A stretch of 59,701 nt of DNA. Source: Frankiales bacterium (GTDB lineage Bacteria; Actinomycetota; Actinomycetes; JAFAQI01). The notes beneath the pieces were generated by a model that was given only the letters and a program-made list of their open reading frames with translations, searched no databases and had not been told where the DNA came from. Shown here piece by piece: positions 17,571 to 25,905 of the stretch (within the stretch, counting starts at the first letter, position 1; each line of letters starts with the position of its first letter). The position numbers were made by a program, and so were the translations under genes. The stretch is from positions 1-59,701 of the forward strand of contig JAICXQ010000008.1 of assembly GCA_025980325.1 (NCBI GenBank). Direction: 5' to 3'.

Positions 17571-18000
17571 AACGGCGTCGCTGCTCGCATTCGCGCTGCG
17601 GCCGGTGCCGCGCGACGCGTCGCGCGCAGTGCGGATCGCGACGACGCTCGGCATCGTCTTCGGTGCCGCGATGGTCGCGTCGTCCGCAGCGATCCACCTG
17701 CACCTGTGGCGGATTGGTTACCGGCACATCCGCGAGATCGGACCGGCATTCCTGTTCCAGTGGATCTCCGGCTTCGCACTCGCCGCGGTGCTGCTGTTCT
17801 TCCGCCGCCTCGCCGTTGTCGCGGCCGGCATCGGGTTCTGCGTCGGCAGTGTGATCGCGTTGATCCTCTCGGCGACGGTCGGCTTCCTCGGTCTGCACGA
17901 CGGCCTCGACGTACCGTGGGCCAACTGGTCGCTCGCGAGCGAGTCGTCCGGTGCGTTCGTCCTGTTGATCTGTGCCGGGGTCATGATGTGGCGGCGATAA
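17533..18000 (+). CDS. Four-helix membrane protein of unknown function
   Basis: About 155 residues with a hydrophilic N-terminus and four hydrophobic segments (roughly residues 34-54, 72-90, 93-113 and 130-150). The segment SAAIHLHLWRIGYRHIREIGPAFLFQ contains clustered histidines next to the first helix. The ATG at 17533 gives the longest reasonable form; a GTG at 17551 is also possible and would reduce the overlap with the lipoprotein gene upstream from 38 to 20 bases. It overlaps the next lipoprotein gene by 13 bases. No known family recognised beyond a generic actinobacterial membrane protein. Confidence 0.6.
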   Translation: MADPTTVTAATGRTASLLAFALRPVPRDASRAVRIATTLGIVFGAAMVASSAAIHLHLWRIGYRHIREIGPAFLFQWISGFALAAVLLFFRRLAVVAAGIGFCVGSVIALILSATVGFLGLHDGLDVPWANWSLASESSGAFVLLICAGVMMWRR

Positions 18001-18503
18001 CGCGCGGCGTCGTACTCGGCTCGTTGCTCGCCCTCCTCCTCGCCGGCTGCGGTGGTGGTTCCGCGGTTCGGGTCGACCGGCTCGGCCTGCCGCTGAACCG
18101 GCCGGTGACGCAGCAGGAGGTACGCCGCCTTGCGATCGTGTCGTTGCTCTATCCAGGCTCGACCGTCGTGCGCGCCATCGGAATGGACGAGCGCAAGCAG
18201 GCCGGCGAACGCGAGCCGGATCCCGCCTTCGCCGGCACGATCGCGGTCGCTGCGGTGCCGGCCGACGTGTTGCTGGCGTGGTACGGCCGGCAGTTGAGCG
18301 CTCGCGGCTATCGACCGGCGACGTACTACAAGCTGGCCGGGCAGTCGACCGGGCGGGCGTGGACCGCGCCGGGTGACCGCGAGCAGGTGCAGGTCGGCAT
18401 TTATGCGCCGGGCAACTCGGCCGCCGGACCGGTGCCCGCCGGTCACGTGGGTTACGAAGCGATCGTGGTGAACTACCGCGTCACCGGCCCGCCGCCGCAG
18501 TAG
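17988..18503 (+). CDS. Lipoprotein of unknown function
   Basis: A 171-residue protein with a lipoprotein signal (GVVLGSLLALLLAGC; lipidated Cys21). The mature part has no recognised domain; it includes RLAIVSLLYPGSTVVRAIGMDERKQ and a YGRQLSARGYRPATYY segment, consistent with a small alpha/beta domain. GTG at 17988 lies inside the last codons of the membrane-protein gene, so the two are probably translated together. It is the last gene before the DUF4157 gene, from which it is separated by 109 bases containing a separate -10-like element. Confidence 0.65.
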   Translation: MAAITRGVVLGSLLALLLAGCGGGSAVRVDRLGLPLNRPVTQQEVRRLAIVSLLYPGSTVVRAIGMDERKQAGEREPDPAFAGTIAVAAVPADVLLAWYGRQLSARGYRPATYYKLAGQSTGRAWTAPGDREQVQVGIYAPGNSAAGPVPAGHVGYEAIVVNYRVTGPPPQ

Positions 18504-18600
18504 CCGGCCGGTGGTCGCAATCAGGCACCAAGCCGGATGAAACGGCGCACATCCGCGCGCGGACATCCGAGATCCAGCGGACGGTTCGCTCCAGCGGTCG

Positions 18601-18606
18601 TATAAC
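18601..18606 (+). promoter_or_regulatory. Candidate -10 element for a leaderless DUF4157 transcript
   Basis: TATAAC ends six bases before the ATG at 18613. In actinobacteria a -10 hexamer at this distance from the start codon typically gives a leaderless mRNA beginning at the A of ATG. No Shine-Dalgarno sequence is present before the ATG, which agrees. The -35 (about 18578-18583, CGGACG) is weak. Inferred from spacing only. Confidence 0.45.
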
Positions 18607-18612
18607 GAGCAC

Positions 18613-21105
18613 ATGGCGAAGATGCGGGTCGCCCAGAAGCTTGCCGAGCTCGATCCGGACTGCCGGGCTCCGGCGTCGCAACGACCCGAATGGGCGCCGC
18701 CCCAAGGCGTCACGGTCGGGGCGGCGCGCGACCCGGCCGAGCACGCAGCCGACGACCTCGCGGCGCGGGTCTTGCGCAAGCTGTCGACGCCGGCCGGCTC
18801 CGGTCATGCCGGTGCGGGTCCGGTGCATTTGCAGCAGCCGCAGCACGACGACTCGGTCCACCGGGCCGCGAGCGCCGAAGCGAGCAGCAGCGCGATGGCG
18901 GGCGAGTTCGAAGCCGACCCGAAGGCGAGCGCCGACCTGCGCGGCAGCCTCGGCAAGGGCCAGGCACTCACCGCCCCGCTGCGCGGCCGGCTCGAACGCG
19001 GCTTCGGCCGTTCGCTGTCCGGCGTGAAGGTGCACACCGACGGCAACGCCGGCCGGCTGGCCGACTCGTTCGGCGCCGAAGCGTTCACGCACGGCAAGGA
19101 CGTGTTCTTCGGCCGGAACCGTTTCGATCCCGAATCGCCGTCCGGGCAGTCGTTGCTCGTGCACGAACTCGCGCACGTCGTCCAGGGCGGCGGGCAACAG
19201 CCGGTACGGCGCAAGCTGAAAGGCACCCTCGCCGCGGTCGAGGCCGGACAGGGCAAGGCCGGCGGTGCCGAGAAGTTCTTCCGCACCGACTACGGAAAAA
19301 TCGTCAACAAGCTCAAGGCGTACGAGAAGCGCGAAGACAAGGTGCTCACCCAGAAGAGCTTCGGCCGGTTGGGCGACGACCGGTTCTGGATGGAGAAGGC
19401 GCTGCGCGACTTGATGAAGATGATCGACGAGTGGCTCGCAGAGAACGACAAGTACGCCGACGAGCAAACTCGGGCGAGCCAGGGTTCGAATCTGTGGAGC
19501 AAGTACGGCAATCTTTACAACGACGCCTTGAGCACCAACGACGACGCGCGGCGGGAGAAGGTCGAGAAGACGGTGCGGGGTGGCAAGAACACCCAACGAG
19601 CCAGAGCGCTGACGATGCTGCGACCGCGTCTCGCCGCTGAGTTGCAGGACCTCTCCGATCCGGTCAGTTACTTCCAGAGCCAGCAACTTGCCGACAAGAA
19701 TCTCGATCGCACCGGCGACTTCACCAAGGACGACGCAGTCGGCGGCGCGCAGAACCGGCTCGACCAGGTCCAGTACAAGGGCGGCAAGAAGGGGTACTTC
19801 ATCGCCGACAAGACCCAGAACATGAACATCGCAGAGGGCGCGATGGGTACGCGGATCGACCAGGTCGACCCGCAGATGGGCGCCCGTTCGGTCGCCTCGT
19901 CCCGGCTGGCGAAGCTGTTCGGCGCGACGGAGCTCGTCGACGTGCAGTTCGCGACCCACTCGTCGGCGACGAACATCAAGGGCAAGCCGCTCAAGGATTC
20001 GCTGGCGAAGATGGGCGTCGTCAGCGAGCAGGCCCAGGGTGTCGAGGCGTCCGAGTTGATGTATGCCCGCGGCGGCAAGGAACGCAAAGACTTCGAGGGC
20101 AAGACGGGCGATTCGTCGAAGGTCGCCGATCTGAGCGACCCGACGTTGCAGCGCAGCCTCAACGTGCTGCAGATGCTCGACTACATCAGCCTCCAGATGG
20201 ACCGGCACACGAAGAACTTCTACATCGCCACCGACGCCAAGGGAAAGGTGATCGGGGTCAAGGGGATCGACCTCGACATCAGCTTCGGGCAGTCCGGCAA
20301 GGGAGGCGACGTCGAGCCTTCCGGCATGCGGGGACACTTCATGGGCGTTCCGCAACTCGCGGATGCGAAGTTCCGGGCGAAGGTGCTGACGATCACGCCG
20401 GACCAGATCAGCAAGTGCCTCACCGGCCTGATCAGCCCGGCCGAAGTGAGCGCATGTCTCGAGCGGTTCGCGCACCTGCAGAAGGTTCTACGCGAAATGG
20501 ATCCCAAGAAGATCGTGCAAGAAGGTGGCTGGAACGCCGACACCGTTCAAGCGCAGATCGGCCAGAAGAACTACATCGACAAGCTCAACCTGGGAACCGT
20601 CGAGGACGAGTACGGCGAAGTCGTGGAGGAGCTCACGAGGAAGCTCGACAACAGCGAGCGCGATGCGATCCGCACACATGTGCGGCCGCTGGTCGACAAG
20701 GGCACGCTGACGGTCGGGCAAGGCAAAGCGGTGGCTCGAGTGCTGGCCAACTCGTTCGCGACCAACACGTTCTGGGAGCGACTACGAACGGTGCGGTACG
20801 CCGCCAACGACGACCGGCAGAAGGCGAATCGGGATTACGAGAAGCTCGTCGAGGACAAGAAGGCGCTCGCGCCCGGTACGGACAGCAAAGACCTCGACGA
20901 ACAGATCATGACGGCCGATCTCGCCCGACAGGAAAAGGCGGCGATCAATACCGCGAGAAGCAAAGATTACGAGTCCGCCATCGAGACATTCATCAAGACC
21001 ATCGCCGACTATGCCGTACGGCGCGCCAGCCGGCAGAAGCCGAAGCAACCGGAACGCCGTCCGTCGCTCGGGGCACACCGCAAGTCCACCGGTGCGAACG
21101 TCTGA
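18613..21105 (+). CDS. DUF4157 protein with a kinase-like catalytic signature (eCIS-associated effector candidate)
   Basis: An 830-residue protein with no signal peptide. Residues 33-57 (VTVGAARDPAEHAADDLAAR) resemble the DP-E-EAD-A helix found at the start of DUF4157 proteins. Residues about 119-195 are a DUF4157 domain: GFGRSLSGVKVHTD, AEAFTHGKDVFFG and LLVHELAHVVQ with the metallopeptidase-like HELAH at 184-188. The long C-terminal part contains ARSVASSRLAKLFGA (424-438), then LQMDRHTKNFYI (527-538) with D530 and N535, and GIDLDISFG (551-559) with D553. This order resembles the catalytic loop and metal-binding Asp of PI3/4-kinase-like and actin-fragmin-kinase-like folds (DRH-X2-N, then ID). 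K400 after GYFIADK is a candidate ATP lysine. Residues 660-810 are charged and helical. The AAA+ gene follows after 10 bases. DUF4157 proteins are known companions or cargo of eCIS; the kinase role is inference. Confidence 0.75.
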   Translation: MAKMRVAQKLAELDPDCRAPASQRPEWAPPQGVTVGAARDPAEHAADDLAARVLRKLSTPAGSGHAGAGPVHLQQPQHDDSVHRAASAEASSSAMAGEFEADPKASADLRGSLGKGQALTAPLRGRLERGFGRSLSGVKVHTDGNAGRLADSFGAEAFTHGKDVFFGRNRFDPESPSGQSLLVHELAHVVQGGGQQPVRRKLKGTLAAVEAGQGKAGGAEKFFRTDYGKIVNKLKAYEKREDKVLTQKSFGRLGDDRFWMEKALRDLMKMIDEWLAENDKYADEQTRASQGSNLWSKYGNLYNDALSTNDDARREKVEKTVRGGKNTQRARALTMLRPRLAAELQDLSDPVSYFQSQQLADKNLDRTGDFTKDDAVGGAQNRLDQVQYKGGKKGYFIADKTQNMNIAEGAMGTRIDQVDPQMGARSVASSRLAKLFGATELVDVQFATHSSATNIKGKPLKDSLAKMGVVSEQAQGVEASELMYARGGKERKDFEGKTGDSSKVADLSDPTLQRSLNVLQMLDYISLQMDRHTKNFYIATDAKGKVIGVKGIDLDISFGQSGKGGDVEPSGMRGHFMGVPQLADAKFRAKVLTITPDQISKCLTGLISPAEVSACLERFAHLQKVLREMDPKKIVQEGGWNADTVQAQIGQKNYIDKLNLGTVEDEYGEVVEELTRKLDNSERDAIRTHVRPLVDKGTLTVGQGKAVARVLANSFATNTFWERLRTVRYAANDDRQKANRDYEKLVEDKKALAPGTDSKDLDEQIMTADLARQEKAAINTARSKDYESAIETFIKTIADYAVRRASRQKPKQPERRPSLGAHRKSTGANV

Positions 21106-21115
21106 GTAGCGACTG

Positions 21116-23086
21116 ATGACGACGACCGCGGGGGATCGCGCGATCCTCGATCTCGATGCGTCGCCCGCGGCCGCCGCCGAACTATGCCGCGCCGACGAGC
21201 AGCCGTCGTGGCTCGTCGCTGCCGATGCTTTGCTGGCTCGCGCGGCGTTCGTGGCTCGCGGCTCCGACGATTCGAGCCTGAGCGATCCCGTACTGCAAGC
21301 GGTCGGCGCGCTCGTCGGCAGCGGCACCGGCGGCGGTGAGCAACCTGCGGCGTTCGAGGACTCGACCACGGAGCTCGCGAACGTTCTCGTCGCGACGGCG
21401 GATGTCGCGCTGGAGGACGCGCTGCAACCCGGTCAGCCGCTGGCCGCTCTCGTCGAGACCGCAGGACTCAACGGCGCCGAAGCGGCGGTGCTCGCGCTCT
21501 GTGTCGCGGTCGAGCTCGACCCGAACCGGCAAGCCATCGCGGCGTACCTCGGCGGCGACAACGCCGGACCGTGGCTCACTCCCTGGTCGTTGCGGCGCGT
21601 CGTCGAGGACGACGAGATCGCGCTCGCCGTCGGTCCCGGGGGAGGGTTGCGACGGGCCTGCCTGCTCGTCGCGGCCGACGACCGGCCATGGGCGTTGACG
21701 CCGCTGCGCCCACATCCGTCGGTCACGTGGTGGTTGCAGGGCGACCGGTCGCCCGACCCGGCCCTGCCGCCGGAAACCGAATTGCTCGACGTCGCGGGCG
21801 GCGGCGTCGCCCGGCTGGTCGTCGCGGCCAGCCCCGACCGGATCCGCCGGCTGCAAGCCGTGACCGAGGCGTTGGACGCGAACGGGTTCGTGGTCTGTGG
21901 CGCGACGGCCGACGAGACCGCGCTCGATGCCGTCGTACGGCGGGCGTCGCTGTCCGGTGAAGCCGTCGTGGTCGACGTGAAGGACCGGCTGCCGGCACCG
22001 ACCCGGGCGCGGATCGAACGCGCGTTTCACCTGCGCTGGGCGGTGACGAGTGCGCACGAGTTGCCGCTCGACGACCTGCCCCGCCGGCCGTGGGAGCAGC
22101 TCACCACCGCCGACCCGTTGGCCGGCGCGGCCGAAGTCGAGGCGGTGTTCGACGCCGACGAGTTCGCCGACGTCGGGCTCAATGCAAGCCAGCTCACCGC
22201 GAGCCAACTCGACGCGGCGGCCACCGCAATGGCGGCGACCGGCGGCGACGCGTCCGCAGCGCTACGACGGATCGCCGCCGGTGAGATCGAGACGCTTGCG
22301 ACCAGGATCCGGCCGCAGCGCACGTGGGACGACTTGGTCCTCGCGCCGCACAAGCTCGAATTGGTGCGTTACCTCGTCGAGCGGGCGCGCAACCGTCACG
22401 TCGTGTACGGCGAGTGGGGATTCTCGCCGTTGCCGTCGCGCGGTGTCGTCGGGATGTTCGCCGGGCCGTCCGGCACCGGCAAGACGCTGACGGCCGAGAT
22501 CATCGCCGGCGAGCTCGGCCTCGACCTCTATCGCATCGACCTGTCGCAGCTGGTGAGCAAGTACATCGGCGAGACCGAGCAGAACCTCGCGAAGGTCTTC
22601 GCGGCTGCCGAGGCGAGCCCGGTGGTGTTGTTCTTCGACGAGGCGGACGCGTTGCTGGGCAAGCGATCCGAGGTCCGTGACTCGCACGACCGCTACGCCA
22701 ACATCGAGGTCGCGTACCTGCTGCAGCGGCTCGAACGCTACGACGGCGTGGTCCTGCTGGCGACGAACCTGGCCGGCAACATGGACAGCGCGTTTGCGCG
22801 GCGGATCCACGTCACGGTCGAGTTCGTGCTGCCGGACCGCGACGAGCGGCGGAGGATCTGGGAGCGGTGCCTGCCCGCGACCGCGCCGCTGGCCGGCGAC
22901 GTCGACCTCGACAAGCTCGCCGAGTTCGTCGACATCCCGGGTGGTGCGATCAGCAACGCCGCGACGGCGGCCGCGTTCCTCGCCGCGTCGTCGAATCAGC
23001 CGATCGGGATGGCGGCGCTGGTGCTCGCGGTCAAGCGCGAGCTGCAGAAGCTCGGCCGGCTGATCCCGGAGGAGAGCCGGACGTAG
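21116..23086 (+). CDS. AAA+ ATPase of the eCIS-associated type
   Basis: A 656-residue protein with one AAA+ module in the C-terminal third. Walker A GPSGTGKT is at 450-457, Walker B VVLFFDEAD around 503-510, sensor 1 at N551 (LLATN) and candidate arginine fingers R562-R563 (FARRIHV). The helix-rich residues 1-400 have no familiar domain apart from a middle alpha/beta segment (about 160-310). ATPases of this layout are encoded in eCIS and R-type-tailocin-like loci next to DUF4157 proteins, where they are thought to assist assembly or cargo loading. It is 10 bases downstream of the DUF4157 gene and surely cotranscribed. No sheath, tube, baseplate or spike gene lies within the window. Confidence 0.88.
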   Translation: MTTTAGDRAILDLDASPAAAAELCRADEQPSWLVAADALLARAAFVARGSDDSSLSDPVLQAVGALVGSGTGGGEQPAAFEDSTTELANVLVATADVALEDALQPGQPLAALVETAGLNGAEAAVLALCVAVELDPNRQAIAAYLGGDNAGPWLTPWSLRRVVEDDEIALAVGPGGGLRRACLLVAADDRPWALTPLRPHPSVTWWLQGDRSPDPALPPETELLDVAGGGVARLVVAASPDRIRRLQAVTEALDANGFVVCGATADETALDAVVRRASLSGEAVVVDVKDRLPAPTRARIERAFHLRWAVTSAHELPLDDLPRRPWEQLTTADPLAGAAEVEAVFDADEFADVGLNASQLTASQLDAAATAMAATGGDASAALRRIAAGEIETLATRIRPQRTWDDLVLAPHKLELVRYLVERARNRHVVYGEWGFSPLPSRGVVGMFAGPSGTGKTLTAEIIAGELGLDLYRIDLSQLVSKYIGETEQNLAKVFAAAEASPVVLFFDEADALLGKRSEVRDSHDRYANIEVAYLLQRLERYDGVVLLATNLAGNMDSAFARRIHVTVEFVLPDRDERRRIWERCLPATAPLAGDVDLDKLAEFVDIPGGAISNAATAAAFLAASSNQPIGMAALVLAVKRELQKLGRLIPEESRT

Positions 23087-23181
23087 CCCGGTTCGATCGG
23101 GCCGGCCGCCTGCCAGTCATCGGCTCGCGTTCAGCTCCGACTCGCGACCTCGTCCGTTTGCCGGAGAGCGGGTCGGCCGTT

Positions 23182-23196
23182 CGTACGAAAAGTACG
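23182..23196. promoter_or_regulatory. Short inverted repeat upstream of the DUF3048 gene
   Basis: CGTAC (23182-23186), five bases GAAAA, then GTACG (23192-23196) form a perfect small dyad, with another GTACG core at 23202-23206. It lies about 100 bases before the GTG of the DUF3048 gene in a 217-base gap after the AAA+ gene. It could be an operator or chance; no promoter was recognised with confidence. Confidence 0.25.
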
Positions 23197-23303
23197 GATA
23201 TGTACGCGTCCGGAAACCCCGCAGATGTCGCGTTTCCCGGCGATTTCGCCACGGCCGTGCTCTACTACAAATGCTCGTATCCCTAGTGTTTGACGGAGGT
23301 CGC

Positions 23304-24371
23304 GTGACCCTGCCCAGCCGCACGAGCATGTTCCGACCTCGTCGATATTGGCCGCTGGCAGTCGTCGCCCTCGCCGTCACCGCGTGTGGCGGGAGCGGGG
23401 TCAAGCCGAGCGCCGCGCAGCAGTCGCCGTCGGCGTCGCCGTCGACCTCCACGCCCCCCGCTCCGCCGCCGGCGCCGCGGGTCTACCCGCTGACCGGGCT
23501 GCCGGCGACCAACGCCGCCCTCGCCGGCCGGCCGGCGCTGTCGGTGAAGATCGACAACATCGCCCCCGCGCTGCCGCAGGCAGGCCTCAATCGTGCCGAC
23601 CTCGTCACCGACATCCTCGTCGAAGGCGGCCTCACCCGGTTGATGGCGACGTTCCAGTCGCAGGACACGTCGCTGATCGGCCCGATCCGCTCGGCCCGCC
23701 CGGTCGACGCCGATCTCTTGCGCGAGCTCAACGGCGGCATCTTCGCCTACTCGGGCGCGGCGCCCGGCGAGATCGCGCCGTCCAAGGCACACAGCAACGC
23801 GCTGCTGATCGCCAACGACAACTCGCCGCAGTGGTTCTGGCGCAGCTCGTCGCGCGCGATCCCGCACAACGTGTTCTCCTCGACGGCGCGGCTCTACGCG
23901 GCCGGCCGAGCGAGTGGCCGCAAGCTTTCGGCGCCGCCACAGTTGTTCACCTACGGTCCCGCACCGACCGGTGCGCGATCGGCGAAGAGCGTGCACCTCG
24001 AGTTCTCGCCCAACACCTCGAGCGGCTGGACCTGGACCGGTTCGAACTACGTCCGCACGCAGGACGGCCGCGCGGACACCTTGGTCGACGGGTCGCGGGT
24101 GAACACGAACAACATCGTCATACTCTCGGTGACATGGCGCCCGACCAACATCATCGACGACGCGGGCAACGCCGATCCGTACGTCATCGTGATCGGCAGC
24201 GGCCCGGCCGTGGTCATGCGTAACGGCGTGGCGATCGTCGGCCATTGGGTGCGGCCGTCGTACCGCGTCCCGATGAAGATCCTCGACGCGGCCGGTCACC
24301 CGATCCCGTTGCAGCCGGGCCGGACGTGGCTGGAGCTTCAGCCGCGGCCGTACCGCCCCGTTCTCTCCTAG
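23304..24371 (+). CDS. DUF3048 (YerB-like) lipoprotein
   Basis: A 355-residue lipoprotein: signal peptide with lipobox AVTAC, a Ser/Pro-rich spacer (about 45-67), then the two DUF3048 domains. Recognisable are YPLTGLPA, LSVKIDNIAPALPQAGLNRADLV, EGGLTRLMATFQSQ, IGPIRSARPVDADLL, and the C-terminal half with HLEFSPNTSSGWTW and VMRNGVAIVGHWVRPS. YerB-like proteins are exported and of unknown biochemical role. GTG at 23304 has GGAGG four bases away. The following lipoprotein gene starts six bases after the stop, so the two form an operon. Confidence 0.9.
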   Translation: MTLPSRTSMFRPRRYWPLAVVALAVTACGGSGVKPSAAQQSPSASPSTSTPPAPPPAPRVYPLTGLPATNAALAGRPALSVKIDNIAPALPQAGLNRADLVTDILVEGGLTRLMATFQSQDTSLIGPIRSARPVDADLLRELNGGIFAYSGAAPGEIAPSKAHSNALLIANDNSPQWFWRSSSRAIPHNVFSSTARLYAAGRASGRKLSAPPQLFTYGPAPTGARSAKSVHLEFSPNTSSGWTWTGSNYVRTQDGRADTLVDGSRVNTNNIVILSVTWRPTNIIDDAGNADPYVIVIGSGPAVVMRNGVAIVGHWVRPSYRVPMKILDAAGHPIPLQPGRTWLELQPRPYRPVLS

Positions 24372-24377
24372 GGCCGG

Positions 24378-25898
24378 ATGCGTCGGCGGTCGGCGTCCCT
24401 CGGGTTCGTCGTCACGGCTACCCTGCTCGCCGGTTGCACCGGGGGCGGTCATGCGCCGTCGACCGTCCCGGCGCGGGCCGCCTCGGCAGTCGCGCACGTC
24501 CCGCGCGTGCGGGCGCTCACGTTCCCGCTGCCGCAGCCAAGCCGGCGCCAGCCGTGGCGGATCAAGCCGGCGCAGGCGACCGGCATCGCCGGCTTCGGCA
24601 GTCGCGACAGCATCGCCCCCGGTGATCCGTACGCGCTCTACGTCTCGACGACCGCGCGGTCGTTCCGCGTGCAGGTCTTTCGCATGGGCTGGTACGGCGG
24701 CCTGCTCGGCCACCTGACGGCGACGCTCGGCCCGTACGGCGGGCACGTGCAGCCGCCGTCGACGGTGCAGGGACCGCGTCGCATGGTGACGACCGACTGG
24801 ACCCCGTCGGTGCAGATCGACACCAACGGCTGGCGGCCGGGCGCGTACCTGTTGCGGCTCACCACGCCGGACGGGCGGGCGAACTTCGTACCGCTCGCCC
24901 TACGTGCGCCGTCGTCCGCCGGGCGCGTCGTTCTCGTCAGCCCGGACACGACCTGGCAGGCCTACAACACCTGGGGTTGCTGTGATCTGTACGACGGGGA
25001 CGGCGGCGGCTTCGACTCCCGGTCGTACGCGGTCACGTTCGACCGGCCGTACGCGCAGGAGTACGGCGCCGGCGAGTTCATCGACCGCGAGTTGCCCGTG
25101 GTCGCCGAGGCAGACCGGCTCGGGCTCGCGGTCGACGACGTCACCGACGTCGACCTGCAACGTGACCCGCACATCCTCGACGGCGCGACCGCGGTGATCA
25201 GCATGGGTCACGACGAGTACTACTCGAAGCAGATGCGCGCCACGCTGACCGCGGCTCGCGACGCCGGCAGCAACCTCGCGTTCCTCGGTTCCAACGCGAT
25301 CTACCGCCGGGTGCGGTTCGAGCCGTCATCGGTGGGACCGGACCGGGTCATGGTCGACTACAAGATCGGTTCGATCGATCCGGTGTCGCGCGTCGATCCC
25401 TCGCAGACCACGGCCGACTGGCCGCAATCGCCGGACCCACAGCCCGAGAGCAGCCTGACCGGCGCGATGTACGACTGCTTCGTCCGGGCGAAGGCGGCCG
25501 TCGGTGTCGTGGTCGATCCGTCGTCGTTTCTGTTCGCCGGCACGGGGGTCGAGCGCGGCACGAAACTGCCCGACCTGATGGGGCCGGAGGTGGACCATGT
25601 CTCGCTAGGCGATCCGACCCCGCGACCGCTCGAAGTGCTGACGCACTCCCCGTTCGAATGCCCGCAGGGGCTCGCGTCGGCGGCGGACACGACGTACTAC
25701 TCGGCGCCCTCGGGTGCCGGCGTGTTCGACTCGGGCACGATGCGCTGGGTCTGCGCGGTCTACGACGGCTGCGAGACCGACGCGGTCACCGGCGGCGTCG
25801 TGCGGCGGGTGACCGACAACCTGCTGCTGGCGTTCGCGACCGGACCGGCCGGGCGAGCGCACCCGGCGCACGACAACGCGGCCGGCTTCGGTTCCTGA
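24378..25898 (+). CDS. Lipoprotein with N,N-dimethylformamidase beta-subunit-like domain
   Basis: A 506-residue lipoprotein (lipobox LLAGC, Cys20). The N-terminal part includes GFGSRDSIAPGDPYALYVST and FRVQVFRMGWYGG, a beta-sandwich typical of proteins with the DMFA2_C domain. The main domain shows VVLVSPDTTWQAYNTWGCCDLYD, a YAQEYGAGEFIDRELPVV segment and ISMGHDEYYSKQMRATLTAARDAG followed by LAFLGSNAIYRRVRFE. Related domains form the large subunit of N,N-dimethylformamidase, but this copy is extracytoplasmic and most such homologues are uncharacterised, so amidase activity is not claimed. Directly downstream of the DUF3048 gene; convergent with the propeller gene at 25906, eight bases between stops. 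Confidence 0.8.
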   Translation: MRRRSASLGFVVTATLLAGCTGGGHAPSTVPARAASAVAHVPRVRALTFPLPQPSRRQPWRIKPAQATGIAGFGSRDSIAPGDPYALYVSTTARSFRVQVFRMGWYGGLLGHLTATLGPYGGHVQPPSTVQGPRRMVTTDWTPSVQIDTNGWRPGAYLLRLTTPDGRANFVPLALRAPSSAGRVVLVSPDTTWQAYNTWGCCDLYDGDGGGFDSRSYAVTFDRPYAQEYGAGEFIDRELPVVAEADRLGLAVDDVTDVDLQRDPHILDGATAVISMGHDEYYSKQMRATLTAARDAGSNLAFLGSNAIYRRVRFEPSSVGPDRVMVDYKIGSIDPVSRVDPSQTTADWPQSPDPQPESSLTGAMYDCFVRAKAAVGVVVDPSSFLFAGTGVERGTKLPDLMGPEVDHVSLGDPTPRPLEVLTHSPFECPQGLASAADTTYYSAPSGAGVFDSGTMRWVCAVYDGCETDAVTGGVVRRVTDNLLLAFATGPAGRAHPAHDNAAGFGS

Positions 25899-25905
25899 CC
25901 GATGC

